Shown here: positions 1 through 6,496 of the stretch, piece by piece
Position numbering within the stretch: the stretch's first letter is position 1
How the letters are laid out: each line of letters opens with the position of its first letter
From: Opitutia bacterium
Lineage (GTDB): Bacteria; Verrucomicrobiota; Verrucomicrobiia; Opitutales; Opitutaceae
DNA length: 14,140 nt
NCBI GenBank assembly: GCA_003157575.1
Contig: PMKA01000124.1
Span: forward strand, 12,760 to 26,899
Direction: 5' to 3'
Notes under the pieces: model-generated
Database searches by the model: none
The model's input: the letters and a program-made list of their open reading frames with translations, nothing else
What the model was told of the DNA's origin: nothing
Program-made: the position numbers and the translations under genes

Positions 1-1230
1 CCGCGCCTCCTGGGTTTCCCGGTCTTCTGGGCCGGACTCGCGCTGTTCGCGTATGTGGCCGCGCAGGCATGCAACCCGGCATTCGAATACGAGTCCGACC
101 ACCATGCGTGGTGGCTGAACCGTATCGACCCTATCCCGTGGATGCCCGCCGGCATGGATGCGCCCTTCGAAATCTCAAATACATGGCGGACCCTTGTGAT
201 CTGGGGCTCCTCCTGGCTGACCGTCTGCGCCCTGTGGGTCGGCATCACCCGGCGGAGATCGGTCCTCTGGATACTCACCGCAATGGCCGTCAACGCCGCC
301 ATCTTCGCCTCGTTCGGAATCATCCAAAAGGCGGCGGGCGCAACCGCGATCTATTCCGTCAGGCCCGTGCAGGACATCCATTTTGTCTCCGCCTTGATCT
401 ACGAGAACCACGCCTCCGCCTTCTTCAGCCTGGTGGGATGCGTTTCGATCGGCCTTGTTCTCCGCGCCCTCCGACGTGGCCGCTCGAGCACAGCCCTCTC
501 GGGGCTGCCCGGTATCTTCATGCTGTTTTCGCTCCTTTCAATCGTCGGCCTCCTCCTGTCCTGCTCGGCTGCCGGTTTCGTGCTCTTCGGCGCGGCCCTC
601 CTTGTCGTGGCGGCGGCCTGGCTGTGGCGGAACACCCGCGCGGCATTTCATCCAGGCGGCTCCCTTCCGGTCCTGATGATCGCAGCACTTCTGTCGATTT
701 CGACCGGAGTTTTGCTCGTTTCCGTCGGGCGCCGCGACCTTCAGAAAAAAATCGAGGCCATGGTCGGTGGCGGTGGCGCCGGCGAGATCAAGATCCGCCT
801 GCTCGCCGATGCGCGTGGCTGGGAGATGTTCGCCGACAGCTGGGCTCTTGGCTGGGGAGCCGGCGATTTTCAGTATGGATTCACCAAATACCAGCACCGG
901 GAGGACGCATTGCGCACCCGGGGGGACGAGCGTCTCCGTTGGGAACATGTCCACAACGACTGGCTTGAACTCCTGATCGAGCTCGGCGTCGTCGGCTTCG
1001 CTCCGGTTGCCTTCATCCTGGGTTACTGGCTGTTCGGGATCTTCCGGAGTTGCATGTGGAAGGATCCTTCCAAACTCGCGATGCTCGCCGGCCTGGCCGC
1101 CCTGGCCACCCATGCGTTCTTTGATTTTCCTCTGCAAAACCCCGCTGTACTGATGACGGCCTGTGTACTGCTGCCCCTGCTCATCCGTTGGACGGAAATG
1201 GAAGGCAAGTTTGGTGATCCAAGCAGCTAG
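1..1230 (+). CDS. O-antigen ligase/polymerase family membrane protein (5' partial)
   Basis: The frame is open from the first base of the window, so the start codon lies to the left. The GTG at 55 is internal to a membrane segment and is not taken as the start. About 409 C-terminal residues are visible, with many hydrophobic segments and a hydrophilic loop. The loop holds the motif HVHNDWLELLIELG (from base 946), typical of the Wzy_C/O-antigen ligase family (PF04932). Two weaker family marks precede it: YENHASAFF near 403-429, and a DARGWEMFADSW...GWGAGDF stretch near 805-870. Family members work in the inner membrane and either ligate O-antigen to lipid A-core or polymerise repeat units. Which of the two this protein does cannot be told from the sequence. 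No other polysaccharide genes are visible, though they may lie to the left. The response regulator gene follows on the same strand after about 130 bp. Confidence 0.85.
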   Translation, partial: PRLLGFPVFWAGLALFAYVAAQACNPAFEYESDHHAWWLNRIDPIPWMPAGMDAPFEISNTWRTLVIWGSSWLTVCALWVGITRRRSVLWILTAMAVNAAIFASFGIIQKAAGATAIYSVRPVQDIHFVSALIYENHASAFFSLVGCVSIGLVLRALRRGRSSTALSGLPGIFMLFSLLSIVGLLLSCSAAGFVLFGAALLVVAAAWLWRNTRAAFHPGGSLPVLMIAALLSISTGVLLVSVGRRDLQKKIEAMVGGGGAGEIKIRLLADARGWEMFADSWALGWGAGDFQYGFTKYQHREDALRTRGDERLRWEHVHNDWLELLIELGVVGFAPVAFILGYWLFGIFRSCMWKDPSKLAMLAGLAALATHAFFDFPLQNPAVLMTACVLLPLLIRWTEMEGKFGDPSS

Positions 1231-1363
1231 ATTCAGACGCATCTCCCTCCAACAAAATCGTCGCAAACATGAACGAACCGAAATTGGCACAATGTAACAA
1301 GTAGGTGACGGCCGGGTAATCCTCTTGAAAGCGCTGCCGTCAGCCTACCATCCTGATTCACTC

Positions 1364-2083
1364 ATGAATGAAGGGCTGAAGGCTGAACGAAAGAGCCAGA
1401 AGGTCCTGGTTATCGATGATGAAGCGGACATCACCGAACTGGTGTCCTACCACCTGAAGGCGGCGGGCTTTGATGTCACGGCGGTCAACGACCCCATTGG
1501 AAGTCTTGCGACGGCCCGTTCCTATCTCCCGGATCTGATCATCCTCGACATAATGATGCCGGATCTCGACGGCATCCAGATCTGCCGCATCTTGCGGACG
1601 GACCCCAATTTGAAAAGCGTGCCGGTCATCTTCTTGACCGCCAGGACGCAGGAGATCGATCGCGTTGCCGGCTTTGAAGCCGGAGGCGATGACTACATCT
1701 GCAAGCCTTTTAGCGTCAAAGAACTGGTTCTCCGAGTCCATTCGATCCTCCGCAGACTGACCAAGGATGTTTCAAAAGCCGCCAAACGCCTTCAAGTCGG
1801 CCAGATAGTCGTCGATGTCGATCGCCATGAGGTGACGGTTCTCGGCAAGCCCGTCGAACTGACAGCGACCGAGTTCAAGCTTCTTTCCCAGCTGGTCGCG
1901 AACCGCAACCGCGTCCTTACGCGGGAGCATCTTCTGATCGATGTCTGGAATTACGAGACCGAGATCGAGACCCGGACGATCGACACGCATATCCGTCGTC
2001 TGCGAGAAAAGCTCGGCTCCGAAGCTGCCTGGATCAGGACGGTTCGCGGCCTGGGTTACCGCATCGCCGACCGAACGGCTTGA
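1364..2083 (+). CDS. OmpR/PhoB-family two-component response regulator
   Basis: This is a 239-residue cytoplasmic transcription factor. The receiver domain spans about 13-131: acidic pair D18/D19, phospho-acceptor D62 in LILDIMMPDLDG-type context, T92 in FLTAR, and K114 in CKPF. A winged-helix Trans_reg_C domain spans about 160-236 and ends in the usual IRTVRGLGYRI. All residues needed for phosphorylation are present. The ATG at 1364 starts the protein 13 residues before the first receiver strand. An in-frame TTG at 1325 would add 13 residues. Neither start has a clear Shine-Dalgarno sequence. No histidine kinase lies in the window, so the partner is elsewhere or the gene is an orphan. It follows the O-antigen ligase-like gene by 133 bp on the same strand and might be co-transcribed. 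The sequence resembles PhoB/PhoP proteins, but the regulon cannot be assigned. Confidence 0.93.
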   Translation: MNEGLKAERKSQKVLVIDDEADITELVSYHLKAAGFDVTAVNDPIGSLATARSYLPDLIILDIMMPDLDGIQICRILRTDPNLKSVPVIFLTARTQEIDRVAGFEAGGDDYICKPFSVKELVLRVHSILRRLTKDVSKAAKRLQVGQIVVDVDRHEVTVLGKPVELTATEFKLLSQLVANRNRVLTREHLLIDVWNYETEIETRTIDTHIRRLREKLGSEAAWIRTVRGLGYRIADRTA

Positions 2084-2095
2084 GAACGTCCCGAA

Positions 2096-2133
2096 CCTGG
2101 CCCTCCACCGGGCCAGGCCACACCCCGATGTGG
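2096..2133. terminator. Two adjacent hairpins after the response regulator gene
   Basis: Thirteen bases after the regulator's stop codon is a perfect 8-bp stem, CCTGGCCC (2096-2103) with GGGCCAGG (2110-2117), and a 6-base loop. A second stem follows without a gap: CCACA (2118-2122) with TGTGG (2129-2133). Neither has a T-run behind it, so these are not textbook intrinsic terminators. Their position between convergent genes suggests transcription termination or 3'-end protection. The hairpins are seen directly; the function is inferred. Confidence 0.45.
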
Positions 2134-2215
2134 ATCAACCGGCTTGACCGGCTCGCTTTGCGCTCTTGCGCTCCTTGCGGAATCCGTGTGATCCGAACTC
2201 AAGGTGGCTCGGGAT

Positions 2216-2245
2216 CGAGAGGACTCCGGAAACGGAGTCCCCTCG
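2216..2245. terminator. Strong GAAA-loop hairpin between convergent genes
   Basis: GGACTCCG (2221-2228) and CGGAGTCC (2233-2240) form a perfect 8-bp stem around a GAAA tetraloop on the plus strand. CGAG (2216-2219) and CTCG (2242-2245) extend it past a single A/C mismatch. It lies 12 bases beyond the stop of the minus-strand esterase gene and is the best candidate for ending that transcript. No T-run follows on either strand. It may instead be part of a dispersed hairpin repeat, because a similar structured spacer occurs at 5354-5408. Confidence 0.45.
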
Positions 2246-2257
2246 TGCGAAGGCTCA

Positions 2258-3745
2258 TCATTTCTCTCCGCCCGCCGCCAGTTTCTTCACTCCCAGCATT
2301 CGATCGGCCCACGCGATGAAACAACGCATGTTCGAGCGGTCTTCGTGGCCGCCGTCGTGCTGGCGCCAGGCGAGCCGGCCATCGATCAGACCTGTGTTCA
2401 CCGGCGGCATCTTCGCCGTGTGGTAGTCCTCGCGCACACCCAGATCGCCGGCTCCCAGAAGCCGATACACGGCGCCGGCGTCGACCGCCGCCATGAAACT
2501 CCCCTGTTGATCAAGCCAGTTGGCGTCGCCTTTCTCCGGGATGCCATAGCTGATAAACACCGGACGCGGTGCGCAAAGGGCGATGAGTTCGTTGGAGTCC
2601 ACCGGCAGATCGTTCGCGTTCTTGCTGCCAAAAGTCGCCTGCGCCGCGCCGTATTTCAGGAAATTCCCCGCCATCCAATGGTACTCGCCGGAACTGGTCA
2701 GATTCTCGACGGCCTCTCCGAAATCCCGCCGATGCGGTTTGACCCCGCCTTCTCCCGATGAGCCGACCAGGGCGATCGCGAACCGTGAATCGAACGCCAT
2801 GGTGACCAGCGCCGCCTTGCCAAAACGGGATACCCCCTCGATCCCGATCCGCTTCGCATCAATGGTCGGGTCCGTACCGAGGTAATCGAGCGCCCGTGAT
2901 GCTCCCCAACCCCAGGCGCGCAACGCGCCCCAGTCGTCGGGCTTGCGACGATGGCCGCGGTTCGTGAGGCCGATGATGCCCCCGGTGAGGCCCGCGCCGT
3001 TGTCCGCCTGGATGCTCATCACGCTCAAGGAGACGTAGCCCCAGCCGTCCGCAATCAACTGGTCGGCCGACGGTGGAGCAGCCGGTTCCGGCCCGAAGCT
3101 GGGCATGGGCTCGTCAGGCATGTTGCCAAAACCGAACATGATCAAAACCGGCACGGCCTGTGCCGCGTTGGCCGGAGTGACGACGGCCATCCTGATGTCG
3201 ACTGCGATGGCCGGGTCCCCCGAGTTGTCAACGTGTCCAATGACCAGCCGCGCGTGCACCGGACGGCCCGCCACGAGGGTATCCAGCGTCCGCGCAATGC
3301 TCCAGGTGACCCCGGGCACGCTGTCGGGTATCCGGCCGACAACTTCGCGTTCGAAGTCCTCCGCAACCTCCGGCCGCCGGAGGCGCCACCACATTTCGGG
3401 CGTCATGACCTTCCGTCCGTCCTTGACCGTGAGAGCGTCCGGGAAATCCGGATACGGATTGGCCCTGGCCTCGTCGTAGTTGGCCGGATTGGGTGTGCCG
3501 GGCCCGGCGCCGCCGCTCCGCCCGGGACGCAACTGCCTGATGCCGAGCCTCGCCAGCATGTCGGCATGGTCCTCATCGGTGAGTTTCTGCAGCCGCTGAC
3601 GTTCCTCCGGGCTGAGCTGCCAGGGGAAGACAAGTGTGGATTTCGCCGCCGCGGCAGCTGGGGACGGCTCTGCCGCGCGCCCGAACGAAAACGAAAGTCC
3701 GGCGAGAACGAGCGCAACCAGGCAAACGCAACGTGGTTTCAGCAT
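2258..3745 (-). CDS. Exported CE15-type (glucuronoyl esterase-like) alpha/beta hydrolase
   Basis: This is a 495-residue protein starting at ATG 3745. An N-terminal hydrophobic segment ending near GRA/AEP looks like a signal peptide, so export is likely. An in-frame ATG at 3790 would put 15 non-signal residues in front and leave almost no leader after the candidate promoter. The alpha/beta hydrolase core carries GVSRFGK with nucleophile S306, a pattern typical of carbohydrate esterase family 15. LPVDSNELIALCAPRP and a late GGH (H467, likely catalytic) also match the family. CE15 enzymes cleave esters between lignin alcohols and 4-O-methyl-glucuronic acid of xylan. The acid normally found 23 residues after the serine is Ser329 here; Glu332 lies close by. 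Substrate therefore remains open, and a related exported esterase is possible. The exported DUF3887 hydrolase gene lies 168 bp upstream on the same strand. Confidence 0.8.
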   Translation of the reverse strand: MLKPRCVCLVALVLAGLSFSFGRAAEPSPAAAAAKSTLVFPWQLSPEERQRLQKLTDEDHADMLARLGIRQLRPGRSGGAGPGTPNPANYDEARANPYPDFPDALTVKDGRKVMTPEMWWRLRRPEVAEDFEREVVGRIPDSVPGVTWSIARTLDTLVAGRPVHARLVIGHVDNSGDPAIAVDIRMAVVTPANAAQAVPVLIMFGFGNMPDEPMPSFGPEPAAPPSADQLIADGWGYVSLSVMSIQADNGAGLTGGIIGLTNRGHRRKPDDWGALRAWGWGASRALDYLGTDPTIDAKRIGIEGVSRFGKAALVTMAFDSRFAIALVGSSGEGGVKPHRRDFGEAVENLTSSGEYHWMAGNFLKYGAAQATFGSKNANDLPVDSNELIALCAPRPVFISYGIPEKGDANWLDQQGSFMAAVDAGAVYRLLGAGDLGVREDYHTAKMPPVNTGLIDGRLAWRQHDGGHEDRSNMRCFIAWADRMLGVKKLAAGGEK

Positions 3746-3801
3746 GGCAAGTTCGAAGATAGGGCCGGGGCCGCGAAGCTCGGGTGTCATGGCAAACGAA
3801 C

Positions 3802-3830
3802 ATTTGATCCCATCAGGGCTTGATTGACAA
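3802..3830 (-). promoter_or_regulatory. Candidate sigma-70-type promoter for the CE15-type esterase
   Basis: On the minus strand TTGTCA (3825-3830; 5 of 6 to TTGACA) is separated by 17 bases from TCAAAT (3802-3807; 4 of 6 to TATAAT). Transcription would begin near 3795 and give a leader of about 50 bases before ATG 3745. This agrees with the shorter start chosen for the esterase. Chance matches of this quality are common, so this is only a candidate. Confidence 0.35.
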
Positions 3831-3913
3831 AATGATCTCCGCCAATCGCCCGAAAAATATGCGATCCCGTTCGCAGGGGGAACCGGTCGCCCGCCATGCC
3901 GGCCACCCCATCG

Positions 3914-5326
3914 TCATGGCAAACCGGGCGTGCCGAGGATCCAGCCGGCGATGTCGGCGATCACGCCTTCGTCCACATGACCGGGAATTCCGTACTCGGA
4001 AGGCGTGCTCCTGCCCTGGCCGGCGATTAAAAGGTGGTTCAGCGCCGGGTACAGCTTGAATGTGACCCCCGGCCGGGGACCAAGCGCTTTTTTCCAGTCA
4101 TCGAAATCCGCTTGAGTGACCTGATAATCCCGTCCGCCCTGTATGACCAGGAGGGGTTGTTTCAGCGTCCTGGCAGCAGCCAGGGAATCGTGTTCGCGCA
4201 GGTCGATCCAATATTTCGACGGTGCTCCCAGCAGCAGCGTCGATGCAGACGCGTCCGTGGCCGTCAGTTTCTTAACCTTCCCCGCTTCCTCGATCATCCT
4301 GCTGAGTCTCGCCCCGGCATCTTCCGGCTGATTTGCGCCGAGGGAAATCAGATAGCGAGTCTGCTCGACCATGAGGTCTTCCAACGGACGATTGGTTGCG
4401 CCCTCAAGAATGATGAGACCGGCGAGGTTCGGGTCCGCCAGGGCGATCCGGGGCGCGAGCATCCCGCCGAGACTGTGGCCGAGGACAAAAACACGTTTGG
4501 GATCGATGCCATCGGTCCCGCGCAAAAGAGCGGCCGCGCAAACAGCGTCATCAATCGTCTCCTCCTTGACGGTCAGATTGCCGATGCCGCCCGCGGCGAT
4601 CTTTGCAGCATGTTCCTTGGTCCGTTTCTCGTAACGCAGAACAGCGACGCCCTTCGTTGCCAGTCCCCAGGCCAGGTCGCGGAACGGTTTGTTGGCAAAC
4701 ACGGTTTCATCGCGATCGCCCGGGCCCGAACCGTGGACGAGCACCACGGCCGGCACCAAAGTCGCCACACCGGCGGGCAGGGTCAAAGTTCCGGGCAGCG
4801 ACCATTCGCCCCTGCCGACGGTGACATCCTTCTCGCGGTAGGCGCCGGCCCGCGCATAAGGCGGTGGCTGGAACATGCCGGCCACCGCATGGCTTGGAAC
4901 GAAGAAGAGACCCGCGACCTGCCTCCCGGCATCGAAGACCACTTTGACATCGACGGTGGCCCGCTCGAACTGGCACGTGACAAACACCACGCCATAGCCC
5001 CTCTGCCTTGCAACGCGGGTTTGAAGCAGGGCTTTGAACGGCCCGGCCTGTTCCTGGACGGTCTGCCAGACGCCCCGCAGTTTTTCCTCGGGAAGCGCGG
5101 CTTTCATCGTCGGATCAAACTGGGCAACGGCCGCCGCAAAATCGCCTTTGGTCATGAGCTCGACGAATTGCGACCCGCCAAACGTGAGGTCGCTGGAGGG
5201 CGGTTCCGACGCAAGAGCCGCATCATGAGCGAAAGCCAGCAGAATCAACGTCAAAAAGACAGGCGCCAGACTGCTGATGCGGCCCCGAAACCGGTCACCC
5301 GGACGATCCTTAGAATGAATGGTCAT
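3914..5326 (-). CDS. Exported alpha/beta hydrolase with N-terminal DUF3887-like domain
   Basis: This is a 470-residue protein. Residues about 1-39 look like a signal peptide (basic start, then APVFLTLILLAFA, cleavage near AALA/SEPP). Residues about 52-145 match the DUF3887 type of small fold, with FVELMTKGDFAAAVAQFD at its start. An alpha/beta hydrolase domain follows from about 175. It has oxyanion motif HGSGPGDRDE (198-207), nucleophile S285 in GHSLGG, acid D400 in GGRDYQV and histidine H431 in LNHLL, so the catalytic triad is complete. Related two-domain proteins are annotated as esterases or peptidase-like hydrolases, and the substrate is unknown. The start at ATG 5326 is fixed by a strong ribosome binding site; an upstream in-frame TTG at 5356 lies before that site. 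The protein probably acts outside the cytoplasm, like the CE15-type product of the next gene on this strand. Confidence 0.88.
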   Translation of the reverse strand: MTIHSKDRPGDRFRGRISSLAPVFLTLILLAFAHDAALASEPPSSDLTFGGSQFVELMTKGDFAAAVAQFDPTMKAALPEEKLRGVWQTVQEQAGPFKALLQTRVARQRGYGVVFVTCQFERATVDVKVVFDAGRQVAGLFFVPSHAVAGMFQPPPYARAGAYREKDVTVGRGEWSLPGTLTLPAGVATLVPAVVLVHGSGPGDRDETVFANKPFRDLAWGLATKGVAVLRYEKRTKEHAAKIAAGGIGNLTVKEETIDDAVCAAALLRGTDGIDPKRVFVLGHSLGGMLAPRIALADPNLAGLIILEGATNRPLEDLMVEQTRYLISLGANQPEDAGARLSRMIEEAGKVKKLTATDASASTLLLGAPSKYWIDLREHDSLAAARTLKQPLLVIQGGRDYQVTQADFDDWKKALGPRPGVTFKLYPALNHLLIAGQGRSTPSEYGIPGHVDEGVIADIAGWILGTPGLP

Positions 5327-5330
5327 GAAA

Positions 5331-5338
5331 TCACCTCT
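5331..5338 (-). promoter_or_regulatory. Strong Shine-Dalgarno site deciding the hydrolase start
   Basis: On the minus strand AGAGGTGA sits four bases before ATG 5326, leaving seven bases between GAGG and the start codon. It is the clearest Shine-Dalgarno sequence I found in the window; most other starts here have none. It rules out the in-frame TTG at 5356. Confidence 0.75.
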
Positions 5339-5353
5339 TTCTGACGGATTGCC

Positions 5354-5408
5354 CAAACGGCGTCCGCCGTTTGCAAGGAGCGCGGAGGACGAAGTCCGAC
5401 GAGCTCCT
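5354..5408 (-). repeat. Inverted-repeat cluster between the ThyA-like and hydrolase genes
   Basis: A 20-base near-perfect palindrome at 5354-5373 has arms CAAACGGCG and CGCCGTTTG. Beside it lies a second structure: AGGAGC (5376-5381) pairs with GCTCCT (5403-5408), enclosing GGAC (5387-5390) and GTCC (5394-5397). The structures begin directly after the stop of the thymidylate synthase-like gene and end before the hydrolase ribosome binding site. They could end or attenuate transcription between the two genes, although no T-run follows. An 11-base sequence here (GCGCTCCTTGC on the minus strand, 5373-5383) also occurs on the plus strand at 2168-2178, beside another hairpin. A dispersed intergenic repeat family is therefore possible. 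Confidence 0.5.
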
Positions 5409-5409
5409 G

Positions 5410-6300
5410 CTAGTGCGTGCGGTCGTACTCCGCGATCTTTGCGCGCACTGCCGCCTCGGCCTCGTCATACATCTCGCGGATGCCCGGGTCGGAGAGTTCG
5501 TAGGTGCGGTCGGCAAGCGGCCCCTCCGAGATCCGGTCGAAGAGGCGCTCCCTGGCATCGGAAATGTCCTTGCCGTAGATGTGGTAGGAGTCGGCCTGCC
5601 AGTTGAGGCGTCCGATCTTGATCGTCTTGCCCGTGCGACGCGCGATCTCTGCGGCGATGACGTCGCGGTTGAACATCACGAAGCCGAACAGGTTCATGAA
5701 GCTGGCGCCCCAGGCGTCGTTGCTGCGGAAACGCACATTGCAGTTGAGGTACCAGACGTTCTCAGCCTCGTCCTCCGAAAGGCGGTACCAGAGCGATTGC
5801 AGGCAGGGCGGATCGTAGCACTCTAGGTCGATATTGGGCATCCAGGTGATCATCTGCGCCTGGCGCGTGAAGGGCTGACGCACCAGCTTGGCGATGACGG
5901 CCTCAACCTGGTCGATCTTGAAGCCGCCAACCTGCACCGACTTGCCGTCGCGCTTCTCCTGCCAGACGCCGTAGGCGGCGAGGCGGCCATGGTAGGTGTA
6001 TTCCCAGCGCGTGTCAGCGGGATCGTTCGCGTTCCTTACCCAATGGTCCTTGGCCCCGCAGACCTCCATGACATATTCGCGAAGCGATTCGATGCCGCCG
6101 GGAAATGCCTTGTGAATCATGGGTTCAGATAGCGGGTCAAGCACGGTGATGTTCATCGTGCAGTCCAGACTCAGCGGAGCGCCCGGCTTGTCGTATTGAG
6201 TCTTGAAGCGGGCACCCTGCTCATAGAGGGCAACGAGAGCGCTCTCATGAGCAGCGGCGATGGAGTTTTCGCACACATGAAGGACGGGGATATTTTTCAT
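5410..6300 (-). CDS. thyA: Thymidylate synthase-like protein (ThyA superfamily, atypical)
   Basis: This is a 296-residue cytoplasmic protein with the ordered motifs of the folate-dependent thymidylate synthase fold, which methylates dUMP to dTMP. DPPCLQSLWYRL supplies the nucleophile C166. FRSNDAW supplies R192, S193 and D195. N203 lies at the spacing of the Asn that reads the uracil ring. ADSYHIYGKD supplies H240 and Y242. Canonical enzymes differ: LGLPFN is replaced here by GASFMN, one residue is inserted between Asp and His, and the C-terminal PVA(V/I) tail is absent. The C terminus is charged instead. This layout recalls the divergent, methanogen-type or phage hydroxymethylase branches more than E. 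coli ThyA, but I cannot place it by eye. ATG 6300 is preferred; an in-frame TTG at 6342 would add 14 unlike residues. Neither has a strong ribosome binding site. The gene is divergent from the permease. Confidence 0.8.
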   Translation of the reverse strand: MKNIPVLHVCENSIAAAHESALVALYEQGARFKTQYDKPGAPLSLDCTMNITVLDPLSEPMIHKAFPGGIESLREYVMEVCGAKDHWVRNANDPADTRWEYTYHGRLAAYGVWQEKRDGKSVQVGGFKIDQVEAVIAKLVRQPFTRQAQMITWMPNIDLECYDPPCLQSLWYRLSEDEAENVWYLNCNVRFRSNDAWGASFMNLFGFVMFNRDVIAAEIARRTGKTIKIGRLNWQADSYHIYGKDISDARERLFDRISEGPLADRTYELSDPGIREMYDEAEAAVRAKIAEYDRTH

Positions 6301-6496
6301 GCCGTGGGGTTGGGCCTGGAAACAGGTTGATGACTCCCCCAACTCTCCCGACTCAACACTCCGCGTTCAATAGGAAAAGGCGCCTGTCGCACTCGAAACC
6401 CAACAAACCTCCGGGCGCCGGATAATTCGCAACTTTTCGCCCCTGGCCGGGTTATTCAACTATCCGCCAAACTCATTTTGCCTACCCCCGCGATCC
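6301..6496. other. Divergent intergenic region
   Basis: These 196 bp separate the starts of the thymidylate synthase-like gene (minus) and the permease gene (plus), so promoters for both should lie here. I found no -35/-10 pair good enough to report. The stretch includes two GGCGCC sites (6379-6384 and 6414-6419) and a locally AT-richer part near 6420-6480. I see no small gene in it. Confidence 0.5.

Noticed and set aside
1284..1300. Sigma-54-like TTGGCAC element before the response regulator
   Set aside because: The -24 half is good, but the sequence at the -12 position does not match TTGCA, so it is not a usable promoter match.
4034..5344. A plus-strand open frame of 436 codons
   Set aside because: It is antisense to the DUF3887 hydrolase, which has a complete catalytic triad, a signal peptide and a strong ribosome binding site.
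5327..5356. TTG start that would lengthen the DUF3887 hydrolase by ten residues
   Set aside because: It lies upstream of the strong Shine-Dalgarno site that serves ATG 5326, and it falls inside the palindrome at 5354-5373.
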